Below are positions 33,661 to 40,276 of a stretch of DNA of 58,021 nt, one piece after another. Source of the DNA: an uncultured SAR86 cluster bacterium (GTDB taxonomy: Bacteria > Pseudomonadota > Gammaproteobacteria > Magnimaribacterales > D2472); the NCBI GenBank assembly GCA_902513515.1, contig CABXNE010000005.1, forward strand, positions 1 to 58,021, in the 5' to 3' direction. Both the position numbers and the translations under genes were made by a program. How positions within the stretch are numbered: position 1 is the stretch's first letter; each line of letters opens with the position of its first letter. The notes below the pieces were generated by a model. That model made no database searches, had not been told where the DNA came from, and was given only the letters and a program-made list of their open reading frames with translations.

Positions 33661-34983
33661 ATGAGAATCTTTATATCAATATTAGTATTTTTTTTCATTT
33701 CCGCACAAATAAATGCGAGCTCACTTGAAACAAGTGATAAAAATAAAATAACAAAACATTTCAACACATATATTGATAATGGAAGTCTCCCAAATATTTC
33801 AATTTTAATTAAAAAGGATAATAAAGAAATTTATCGTCACTCTCACGGGTTCGCCGATATAGAGAAAAAGATCAAAGTTAACGAAAAAACAATTTATAGA
33901 ATTTATTCAATGACAAAACCCGTTACTGGTGTTGCAATTATGCAATTAGTGGAAAATGGACAACTAAGACTTAATGATAAAGTTTCCAAGTACATTCCAG
34001 CATTTAAAAATACAAAAGTTATCAATCTTGAGTTTCAGGACTATGTTGTAAAACCAAAAAGAGAAATTACCATTAGAGATCTGTTAACTCATACAAGTGG
34101 TTTGACTTATAGCTGGGCTGGCGAAGGTCCTGTTAACCAAATTTATAGAAAATATAATATTCGCCCTTATTATTTTGGAGAACTTGACTCTGAGTTAAAT
34201 AAATTTCCTGGCAATACCTGTCAATTTGCTGCAGCTGCAGCAGCTGCCCCCCTTTTACATAATCCAGGTGAAAAATGGTCATATGGAATAAATATGGATA
34301 TTTTAGGCTGTGTGGTAGAGGTTATTTCAAAGATAACATTTGCTGATTATTTACAAAAAAATATTTTTGATCCTCTTAATCTTAAAAGCATTGGTTTTTC
34401 AGTAAATCCAAATGATAGTGATTCATTTACAACACTTTATACTTCTGGAGCATTTTCTAGAGACGGTGAGATTGTTGCGCCTTCTGGACTGAATCAATCT
34501 GAACTTATGTTCTCTAAGGAACTTCGATCAATTGATTCATTTGATAAGTCTCCATACTTAACAAATTCATCAAAATTATTTGATGGTGGATCGGGTCTTG
34601 TTTCAAACATTGATGATTATAGTAAATTTGCTGAGATGCTTTTAAATGGCGGTGTTTTGAATGGAGTTAGAATTCTTAGCGAGGCTTCTGTGGATTTGAT
34701 GTCAAAGAATCATCTCTCGGATGAAATTCTTTCTGATGGAGCTGCATTTGGATTAAAGGGTGTTGGTATGGGATTGACAGTTGGAACAATTTTGGATCCT
34801 GGCTTAGCTGGAACTTATTCTGTTAAAGGGGAATTTTTTTGGGGAGGAGCAGCAAGCACTATTTTTTGGGTAGACAAAAAGAACAATATCACAGCTACCA
34901 TGATGACTCAGTACATGCCTTCAGATAAATATCCATTGCGAGAAGAATTAAAGACATTGCTATATTCTAGCTTGAGCAACTAA
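33661..34983 (+). CDS. Beta-lactamase-fold serine hydrolase, exported
   Basis: 440 aa. A signal peptide (MRIFISILVFFFISAQINAS) precedes a penicillin-binding domain with the SxxK motif YSMTKPVTGVAIMQ (Ser83, Lys86), a Tyr-containing second motif in EKWSYGINMDILG and a third-motif region FFWGGAASTIFW. This class-C-like fold also includes esterases (EstB) and peptidases; a true antibiotic-resistance role is not implied. An Ala run sits at about 190-200 (AAAAAAAP). It ends 3 bp before the 3' end of tRNA-Ser on the other strand. Confidence 0.88.
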   Translation: MRIFISILVFFFISAQINASSLETSDKNKITKHFNTYIDNGSLPNISILIKKDNKEIYRHSHGFADIEKKIKVNEKTIYRIYSMTKPVTGVAIMQLVENGQLRLNDKVSKYIPAFKNTKVINLEFQDYVVKPKREITIRDLLTHTSGLTYSWAGEGPVNQIYRKYNIRPYYFGELDSELNKFPGNTCQFAAAAAAAPLLHNPGEKWSYGINMDILGCVVEVISKITFADYLQKNIFDPLNLKSIGFSVNPNDSDSFTTLYTSGAFSRDGEIVAPSGLNQSELMFSKELRSIDSFDKSPYLTNSSKLFDGGSGLVSNIDDYSKFAEMLLNGGVLNGVRILSEASVDLMSKNHLSDEILSDGAAFGLKGVGMGLTVGTILDPGLAGTYSVKGEFFWGGAASTIFWVDKKNNITATMMTQYMPSDKYPLREELKTLLYSSLSN

Positions 34984-34986
34984 AAC

Positions 34987-35076
34987 TGGCGGAGAGACAG
35001 GGATTCGAACCCTGGAAACCCGCGAAGGTTTGCTGGTTTTCAAGACCAGTGCATTCAACCGCTCTGCCATCTCTCC
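34987..35076 (-). tRNA. tRNA-Ser (anticodon UGA)
   Basis: The minus strand folds as a 90-nt class II tRNA: acceptor GGAGAGA with TCTCTCC, anticodon arm CTGGT-CTTGAAA-ACCAG with TGA, a long variable arm (AACCTTCGCGGGTT), T-arm CAGGGTTCGAATCCCTG and an encoded GCCA 3' end. It is the insertion target of the element on its 5' side. Confidence 0.97.
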
Positions 35077-35130
35077 GTTCCTATTAGGTAAGGCATTTTA
35101 AAGACTTTTTGAAATAAGTAAATGTGACAT
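35038..35130. repeat. Attachment-site repeat at tRNA-Ser (end 1)
   Basis: Matches 36989-37080. The first 47 bases (35038-35084) are identical; after a one-base indel the similarity continues through GGTAAGGCATTTTAAAGAC to AATGTGACAT. The repeat begins in the anticodon loop of the intact tRNA gene and runs through its 5' end. Confidence 0.85.
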
Positions 35131-35154
35131 TACGCACTTCGTTACGCACTTTTA
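35130..35154. repeat. Putative integrase arm-type repeat (copy 1)
   Basis: TTACGCAC-TTCG-TTACGCAC, a direct repeat of an octamer with a 4-bp spacer, follows the att repeat directly and touches the stop codon of the recombinase remnant. The same 24 bases occur at 36876-36899, close to the other att repeat. Paired short repeats inside each element end are typical of recombinase arm sites. Confidence 0.5.
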
Positions 35155-35472
35155 CCCTATTTTTTCCATATATTCCTCGATCTTAACTTCCATACCTATA
35201 ACGAAGTGGCTATAGACCTTTAAGGTCACATGAGGATCTGCATGACCTAACCTGTTTGATAGCTGAATCAATGGAAAATTATTCATTAACAGGTTGCTTG
35301 CATGAGTGTGTCTAAGGTTATGAAGCGTGTGAGGGATCTGTAAACGCTTCATGCAATCAGCTATTCGATGCGACCATAAACTTACTGTGGTTAGATCTCC
35401 ATTAGGTGTTGGGAACAACCAGTCATGAACATATCTAATGCCATGCTTCAGGTCATGCTGTCTCTGGAGTTC
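35152..35472 (-). pseudogene. Truncated tyrosine recombinase (phage-type integrase), C-terminal part
   Basis: The open frame of about 106 codons begins after a TAA at 35473 and reads HGIRYVHDWLFPTPNGDLTT..., then HTLHNLRHTHASNLLMNN and QLSNRLGHADPHVTLKVYSH. The HxLRHT, LGH and Tyr active-site boxes are intact, but the N-terminal DNA-binding domains and first catalytic Arg are missing. No ATG is available (TTG at 35418 is the only start), so it is a remnant. It lies directly beside the att repeat, the usual place for the integrase of such elements. Confidence 0.75.
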
Positions 35473-35571
35473 TTACAAAAGGTTAGTGAGAATGATCCTA
35501 ATGCGATGGCGTTGCTACAAGACTTACTGGTGCAATTCCAGGAGAGATCAAGTCAGATGGTTAAGCATTAA
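35425..35571 (+). pseudogene. Small ORF, likely C-terminal fragment of an unknown gene
   Basis: 48 codons from the ATG at 35425; the convincing part is the last 38 residues (MLSLEFLQKVSENDPNAMAL, then LQDLLVQFQERSSQMVKH), helical and charged. Its first part overlaps the recombinase remnant antisense, and the two change from good to poor coding quality near 35470. The spot therefore looks like a deletion junction joining two gene pieces. No family recognised. Confidence 0.3.
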
Positions 35572-35574
35572 GGG

Positions 35575-35889
35575 TTAACCGAAATATTTTTTAAGATCAT
35601 CCCAATGCATTTTTGCTTTTCCCTGTGGTGTGTAACCTATAGCAACCATGCACTCTATTAGATAGTCAGATCTATTAATAACATTGCCATGAATTAGAAC
35701 AACATCTCGTTTACAACTTCTAAAATCGTTGAGCCTTTTTTCATTTGTAGTTCCATATCTAACAAAGTCAATATGAGATGAGTTTTCCCATAAATATAAT
35801 CTTTCACCATAAGGATCAGCCGCAACATATCTAGCAACTGAGCAACTTTCTATGAATAGGAAGGAAATAATTATAATTAATATTTTCAT
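35575..35889 (-). CDS. Small lipoprotein, function unknown
   Basis: 104 aa. MKILIIIISFLFIESCSVAR is a lipoprotein signal with the lipidated Cys at residue 16. The mature part is short, with Arg, Tyr and three Cys residues. No family recognised. It is cargo of the tRNA-Ser element, divergent from the next gene, with 96 bp between start codons. Confidence 0.6.
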   Translation of the reverse strand: MKILIIIISFLFIESCSVARYVAADPYGERLYLWENSSHIDFVRYGTTNEKRLNDFRSCKRDVVLIHGNVINRSDYLIECMVAIGYTPQGKAKMHWDDLKKYFG

Positions 35890-35985
35890 AGGTTCTTACT
35901 ATAGCAAATACACATCGAGGGTTGCGAGCGTAATTTTTTTCTAGATCAAGTAAGATTAAATCAAACTTATTTTTTAGGAGAGGTT

Positions 35986-36357
35986 ATGAATAAACTAACA
36001 ATACTAATAACAATGCTTATGGCCACAAGTGCTTGGGCATCGAAGGTATGTGTGATAGAAACGGCTGAAGGGAATTACAAAACCTTTCCACCCTTAACAT
36101 TATCAAAATTAAAAGATTGTAAAGAGGGTGATATTTTATCAATCAATCCTTTTAGTTATGCTGATCTTAATCAAATCATTGCCCAAGTGTGCTCTCATGA
36201 GAAGGAAATAACTCGAGGTCAGGCCACTAATTCAACATGCGTTTATACAGGAAAAGTTCTGCCACTCAAAAGTATTATTTATTTTAAAAAAATTGATTAT
36301 GATGCTACCAAAATTCCAAATTACACACCTATTGAGATTCCAGATTGGAAAAACTAA
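35986..36357 (+). CDS. Small exported protein, function unknown
   Basis: 123 aa. Signal peptide MNKLTILITMLMATSAWASK, with a likely cut after WAS or WA, then a compact domain with four Cys residues that could form two disulfides in the periplasm (CVIE, KDCKEGD, QVCSHEK, STCVYTG). AGGAGAGG lies six bases before the ATG. It is coupled to the next gene by a 13-bp overlap. No family recognised. Confidence 0.65.
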   Translation: MNKLTILITMLMATSAWASKVCVIETAEGNYKTFPPLTLSKLKDCKEGDILSINPFSYADLNQIIAQVCSHEKEITRGQATNSTCVYTGKVLPLKSIIYFKKIDYDATKIPNYTPIEIPDWKN

Positions 36358-36785
36358 TCGCCCTACTCCTGCTATCGCCTTTGGCTTTTGGTGAGGTTGA
36401 TAACGAATCAGACAATGCAACATATCTAGACTGTAAGCATGAGCGTCAGATAGTTCATTTCGACACATCATTATCAAAGGAACTAGAGAGGATGGAAGAC
36501 CAGTCTTTGGTTATAAAAATGTTGGATGAAACCCGAGCTATTGTTGAGATATATGGCTACCCATTTTTCGTTGTACAAAAAATGAATAAATTTATATGGA
36601 CTACAGGCGAAGATCAAGCAGTAAGAAAATTTGTACATACCCTTGACACCATCAGTGGAAGATTAGTTGCGACTAGATATGATTCAATAGCAGCTGATTT
36701 CTCTTTGGACAGAGATGAGAATGGGATGTTTAAGGCCTACTCCCACTATTTTCAATGCTCTAAAATTGAGCCAATATTAAAATAA
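36345..36785 (+). CDS. Small exported protein, TTG start, function unknown
   Basis: 146 aa starting at TTG 36345, which gives a perfect signal peptide (MEKLIALLLLSPLAFGEVD); any later start loses it. The start lies within the last codons of the preceding exported protein (13-bp overlap), so translation is probably coupled. The mature part has two Cys residues (LDCKHE and FQCSK) that could pair. No family recognised; it is cargo of the tRNA-Ser element. Confidence 0.6.
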   Translation: MEKLIALLLLSPLAFGEVDNESDNATYLDCKHERQIVHFDTSLSKELERMEDQSLVIKMLDETRAIVEIYGYPFFVVQKMNKFIWTTGEDQAVRKFVHTLDTISGRLVATRYDSIAADFSLDRDENGMFKAYSHYFQCSKIEPILK

Positions 36786-36875
36786 GTAGGTTCTTAATCA
36801 ACTTTCACTGTGGGTAATTCGCACGATCAGTCTTTTTCTAGAGTCACCCTCTTTCAATTAAGGTAATTAAAAAAG

Positions 36876-36899
36876 TTACGCACTTCGTTACGCACTTTA
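36876..36899. repeat. Putative integrase arm-type repeat (copy 2)
   Basis: TTACGCACTTCGTTACGCAC followed by TTTA, identical over 24 bases to 35130-35153. It lies 89 bp inside the second attachment repeat. Confidence 0.5.
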
Positions 36900-36988
36900 C
36901 TAGACATTATGACTCGTTAAGAAATCTTAAGTATTGATTTAGTGGGGTTTTAAGAAGCAGTAAATAGATATAAAGGGGTTATCTTGCA

Positions 36989-37080
36989 TTTCAAGACCAG
37001 TGCATTCAACCGCTCTGCCATCTCTCCGTTCCTATAGGTAAGGCATTTTAAAGACTTTTATAAATAAGTAAATGTGACAT
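36989..37080. repeat. Attachment-site repeat with partial tRNA-Ser (end 2)
   Basis: Contains only the 5' half of the tRNA-Ser gene (36989-37027) and its former upstream region. With no anticodon-stem 3' side, T-arm or acceptor 3' strand, it cannot make a tRNA. It matches 35038-35130 as described there. Confidence 0.85.
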
Positions 37081-37189
37081 GACGAAGTCCATGATAAAGA
37101 ATTACACTAATTACTAATAACCGGTATATTATCTTTAACATAGAGAGCTTGCCCCTATAAGTTGAAAAACAAATCATAAAAAGGAATTA

Positions 37190-38425
37190 ATGCAATTGAA
37201 AAAAATTGAAATAGTTAATACCACTGATCCAAAAGAAATCGAAAGAAATCGAAAGAAATTACAAGCAATAAAAAAGCGAATTGCTAAATTCTTACACCCT
37301 ATAACTAAGCATTTTTCTAATAATATCAAATTCGTTTCAGATGAAATTAGTGAGATGGCTGAAATGAAAAATTTACCAAAAGGTAGCTCTAAAGATTTTA
37401 CTTCAAAGATTGGTTATGCCATTTCTCTTGGTTTTAAAGAAAAAGAAATTTTTCTTTTTGGTATTATGCAATGGGTTTTTGTACTTTTAGCATACGTCTT
37501 ATGGTTACAGATGCTTTCATGGATACCTCAACCAGTATGGGATGAAATCGGACAATGTATTGATAGTGGCCAAGAAAATTGCACTGTGCTTGCTGATATA
37601 CCTTTAGTATTGTGGGGCTGGTTTTGTATCTTACTTGCAGCCTTTCCAATAGGTATTTTTTCATCTGCGATGGGGTCTGCACATTTCTTGCATAAACAAA
37701 AAAAAGAATCAACAACAATAAAATGTTTACAAGCATCTCTATCTAATTCATGGGCCACATGGTCTTTTCATTTTATTGATGGTTGGATTACCGTGAGACA
37801 AATAATAAGTAGACTTCCAGCAGAAGATGAATATGAAACTCCAATACAAAGAGAGGCTAGATTACTAAGGCAAGCTAAAGAAGAGGCTTTATATTATGCA
37901 TGGAAAGTAGGTACTGCAGGGGTTTTACCAAGCATGGTGCTTGGGAATAATTTATTAACTTCGGGAAAAAACTCTATTAAGTTTGTAAAAGCAAAATTTG
38001 CAGATATTCTTAAGCTTAGAGCTGCTTATTCTAGCATCTGCTGGGTTGTAGGGATTGCTGCATATATTGGCGCAATAATACTTATGTTTTTAATGGGAGA
38101 CGGAGTATATGCTAATTCAGGAAATCTAGATATTGTAAAAATTTATCAATACATGATCATTCCCATTGGTGTAGCAACTATGGTGGTAGTGATTTTTCTT
38201 AGGCCTATTTACATATTGACGCTATGTAATTTATATTCAGACTATATTGAAGCCATTGGCGAAAAGCCAATATTGCCAAATGATCCTTCAGTTGGAAGAA
38301 AAGCGTTATTTGTATTTCTTTTTATATGTTTATTGATGATCTTAGTAATTTTATTTAGAGATCAAATTGGATTAACAGAAGTTTTATCTTCAACTGAAAT
38401 TATCAAACCTTATAGAAATAAGTAA
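37190..38425 (+). CDS. Polytopic membrane protein, function unknown
   Basis: 411 aa with about six membrane segments: about 85-105 (FGIMQWVFVLLAYVLWLQML), about 135-160, about 275-297 and 310-335, then 370-392. The middle cytoplasmic stretch (about 165-260) is the best conserved-looking part: SLSNSWATWSFHFIDGWITV and PIQREARLLRQAKEEALYYA. The N-terminus is basic and probably cytoplasmic. AAGGA precedes the ATG by eight bases. I recognise no family. It lies just outside the tRNA-Ser element, and its stop codon falls inside a 17-bp copy of the attachment-repeat arm, so it may have arrived by a related insertion. Confidence 0.75.
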   Translation: MQLKKIEIVNTTDPKEIERNRKKLQAIKKRIAKFLHPITKHFSNNIKFVSDEISEMAEMKNLPKGSSKDFTSKIGYAISLGFKEKEIFLFGIMQWVFVLLAYVLWLQMLSWIPQPVWDEIGQCIDSGQENCTVLADIPLVLWGWFCILLAAFPIGIFSSAMGSAHFLHKQKKESTTIKCLQASLSNSWATWSFHFIDGWITVRQIISRLPAEDEYETPIQREARLLRQAKEEALYYAWKVGTAGVLPSMVLGNNLLTSGKNSIKFVKAKFADILKLRAAYSSICWVVGIAAYIGAIILMFLMGDGVYANSGNLDIVKIYQYMIIPIGVATMVVVIFLRPIYILTLCNLYSDYIEAIGEKPILPNDPSVGRKALFVFLFICLLMILVILFRDQIGLTEVLSSTEIIKPYRNK

Positions 38426-38431
38426 ATGTGA
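38415..38431. repeat. Third copy of attachment-repeat arm
   Basis: GAAATAAGTAAATGTGA is identical to 35111-35127 and differs by one base from 37061-37077. It is followed by GAAGTCCATGA, which also occurs just after the second copy (37084-37094). It overlaps the end of the membrane-protein gene. Confidence 0.5.
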
Positions 38432-38518
38432 GAGGAAGTCCATGACGAAGATTTACTCAAATTACTTATTATTGAGAATCAAGATAAACTAAATCAAAAT
38501 GATTATTTGGGAGAAATT

Positions 38519-38842
38519 ATGAATATGCAGCAAAATATTATTAACGGATGTTTAATACTAATTATTACCATGCTTATTTACCAAAACCAACAACTTCAAG
38601 ATAAGGTGATGAACATGAATGAATTTTCTCAATCAAGCACCGTAAAGGAAATGGATAAGCTTAAAAAAATTGAAACAGCAATAAGCAACAATGCTTCAAA
38701 TATTCAGCTAGTTATTAATAGCAGTGAAAAATTAGAAAAAAAAATAGATACGAACATAGATATTTATAGTTCTTATAAAAGTCAGATCCTAGAAAATGCA
38801 AAAACAATTAAAAATATTGAGAATTATATTATCCAGAACTAA
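38519..38842 (+). CDS. Small membrane-anchored coiled-coil protein
   Basis: 107 aa from the ATG at 38519 with GGGAGA five bases upstream. One hydrophobic segment (about 7-20, INGCLILIITMLIY) is followed by a charged, heptad-like helix rich in Asn, Lys and Ile to the end. It resembles a single-pass inner-membrane protein with a coiled coil. No family recognised; it follows the unknown membrane protein and may belong to the same accessory block. Confidence 0.55.
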   Translation: MNMQQNIINGCLILIITMLIYQNQQLQDKVMNMNEFSQSSTVKEMDKLKKIETAISNNASNIQLVINSSEKLEKKIDTNIDIYSSYKSQILENAKTIKNIENYIIQN

Positions 38843-38864
38843 TATTAATTAACTCAGAAAAATA

Positions 38865-39179
38865 TTATGAAATTTTTAACTTTGGAGCATTTGTCATTAC
38901 GCTCTTAATTCCTTTATTCATTGACGATCTATCTGCATAACTTTGAGAAGTTGCAATAACCTTATTATTAGCAGCGACCAGATTGAAGTTCCATTTTCCG
39001 GCTTTATTTTCTTTAGATTTAAAATTATCTTTCGACATTGAATTTTTGGCTACAGATCTAATACCCTTCATACAGGTTGATCTTGAAGCATAGGCTTGAG
39101 ATGAAATAATATTTTCACCATTCTTCGCTTTCAAACGAAAACGATGTTTACCTGACTTATCTTTATATATTTGAAACAA
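38865..39179 (-). CDS. DUF1508 (YegP/UPF0339) tandem-repeat protein
   Basis: 104 aa made of two similar units of about 50 residues: FQIYKDKSGKHRFRLKAKNG...YASRSTCMKGIRSV and KENKAGKWNFNLVAANNK...YADRSSMNKGIKSV. This is the YegP/DUF1508 double repeat, a small soluble fold of unknown role. It converges with the coiled-coil gene, with 22 bp between the stops. Confidence 0.9.
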   Translation of the reverse strand: MFQIYKDKSGKHRFRLKAKNGENIISSQAYASRSTCMKGIRSVAKNSMSKDNFKSKENKAGKWNFNLVAANNKVIATSQSYADRSSMNKGIKSVMTNAPKLKIS

Positions 39180-39367
39180 CTTACTTCTCCTTTTATTTTT
39201 GAACTAAAAATTATATATAAAAATGATGAAATGTCACTTCATTAGAATTAATTGACATCAATCTCCCATATTTGTTTAATATTAATATCGTTCATCCTTA
39301 TCTTGGGACGGAAGTAGGTAATAATACTGAAGGAACGCATCTTATTGCCAACCGGCAGGAGATGAAA

Positions 39368-39583
39368 ATGACTAAATGGGAATATAAAATTGTTGATCAT
39401 AGCAATTCAACTGCAATGGGTTACTCTAACGATGAAACTGAAGCATTTAAAATTGAATATAAAGATGCTGTCCATTGGAAATATGAAATGTCTAGGATTG
39501 AATTGAATAAACTTGGTCAAGAAGGCTGGGAATTAGTTACTCAAGATGGAGCAAGTCAAATATATTTAAGACGCCCAATTTAA
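39368..39583 (+). CDS. DUF4177-like small protein
   Basis: 71 aa from the ATG at 39368, with AGGAG six bases upstream. MTKWEYKIVDHSNSTAMG, then LNKLGQEGWELVTQDGAS, is the W-E-Y-K...LN-x-LG-x-EGWELV pattern of DUF4177, function unknown. A longer frame from 39272 translates a leader that looks regulatory rather than coding. It lies 4 bp before the next gene, so it is probably its operon partner. Confidence 0.75.
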   Translation: MTKWEYKIVDHSNSTAMGYSNDETEAFKIEYKDAVHWKYEMSRIELNKLGQEGWELVTQDGASQIYLRRPI

Positions 39584-39587
39584 AATA

Positions 39588-40184
39588 ATGTCATTAGAAG
39601 AATTAAGGGTGATAACAATTGTTTATGTTAGCGCCCTTGTTCCTCTAATTATTTATTTTTATAAAAAAGATAAAATCCCAATCTGGGTACCATCGATATA
39701 TTTAGGGGCATTTCTTGCCTGTGCATTAGGTTGGGAGCTTTGGTTTACCTATGGATGGATTGAAGGAGATCCAGTCAATTTACGAAGATCGGAAATTTTA
39801 AATCAATGGATTCCTATTCATACAAACTGGCTCTTAAACTCAATGGCAGATGCTGGAACAATTTCCCTTGGAGGGTTGTGGCTAATGTGGAGATACAGCG
39901 GAAAAAATTATCAGGTTTTTCAGCAATGGAATTGGGCTGCATTTAGCATTTTATTAATATGGTGCATCACACAGAACCTTCTTGTGGAACTATTTTTGTA
40001 TTACGATCAATTGTCTGAGGGAAAACTTCTTTCATGGGCCCCTTTAGCACCTACTGGACAATTTTTTAACCCGCTATTATTTGAATTCAATGGAAGAAGT
40101 GTAATGCTTCAAACACAATTACCTTGGTTGATAATGGCTCCAGTGTTATACAAAACTGTAATCATAATGGCTGGAAAATCCTAA
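39588..40184 (+). CDS. Polytopic membrane protein, function unknown
   Basis: 198 aa, rich in Trp, with about five membrane segments (about 5-22, 33-52, 85-100, 118-136 and 178-195). WVPSIYLGAFLACALGWELWF and the Trp-rich loop are distinctive, but I recognise no family. No signal peptide motif. It follows the DUF4177 gene with 4 bp between. Confidence 0.6.
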   Translation: MSLEELRVITIVYVSALVPLIIYFYKKDKIPIWVPSIYLGAFLACALGWELWFTYGWIEGDPVNLRRSEILNQWIPIHTNWLLNSMADAGTISLGGLWLMWRYSGKNYQVFQQWNWAAFSILLIWCITQNLLVELFLYYDQLSEGKLLSWAPLAPTGQFFNPLLFEFNGRSVMLQTQLPWLIMAPVLYKTVIIMAGKS

Positions 40185-40276
40185 ATAAGCCAGTCTAAAA
40201 TTTTTTACTCCCGCCGTACATTAAATACAAAATTATATGCTTAAAAAACCTTACATATTAGGTGTATTATCACTAA

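Larger units (their letters stand above)
35038..37080. mobile_element. Remnant of an integrated element at tRNA-Ser
   Basis: About 2 kb bounded by direct repeats of 93 and 92 bp (35038-35130 and 36989-37080). Each repeat holds the 5' half of the tRNA-Ser gene, from the anticodon loop outward, plus about 54 bp of upstream DNA. Inside are a truncated tyrosine recombinase directly by one end, matching putative arm-type repeats near both ends, a small lipoprotein and two small exported proteins. This is the layout of a tRNA-targeted integrative element that has lost most of its body and its active integrase. Confidence 0.65.
36786..37189. other. 404-bp gene-free stretch holding the far end of the element
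   Basis: It contains the second arm-type repeat (36876-36899), the second attachment repeat with a partial tRNA-Ser (36989-37080) and, at its end, the leader of the membrane-protein gene (AAGGA before 37190). No convincing small ORF or structured RNA is visible in the rest. Confidence 0.6.

Noticed and set aside
33661-34983. Acquired antibiotic-resistance beta-lactamase
   Set aside because: The protein is of the broad class-C-like serine hydrolase/esterase family; nothing in the sequence points specifically to beta-lactam hydrolysis.
36989-37027. A second tRNA-Ser gene
   Set aside because: Only the 5' half is present; it lacks the anticodon-stem 3' side, T-arm and acceptor 3' strand, so it is the attachment repeat.
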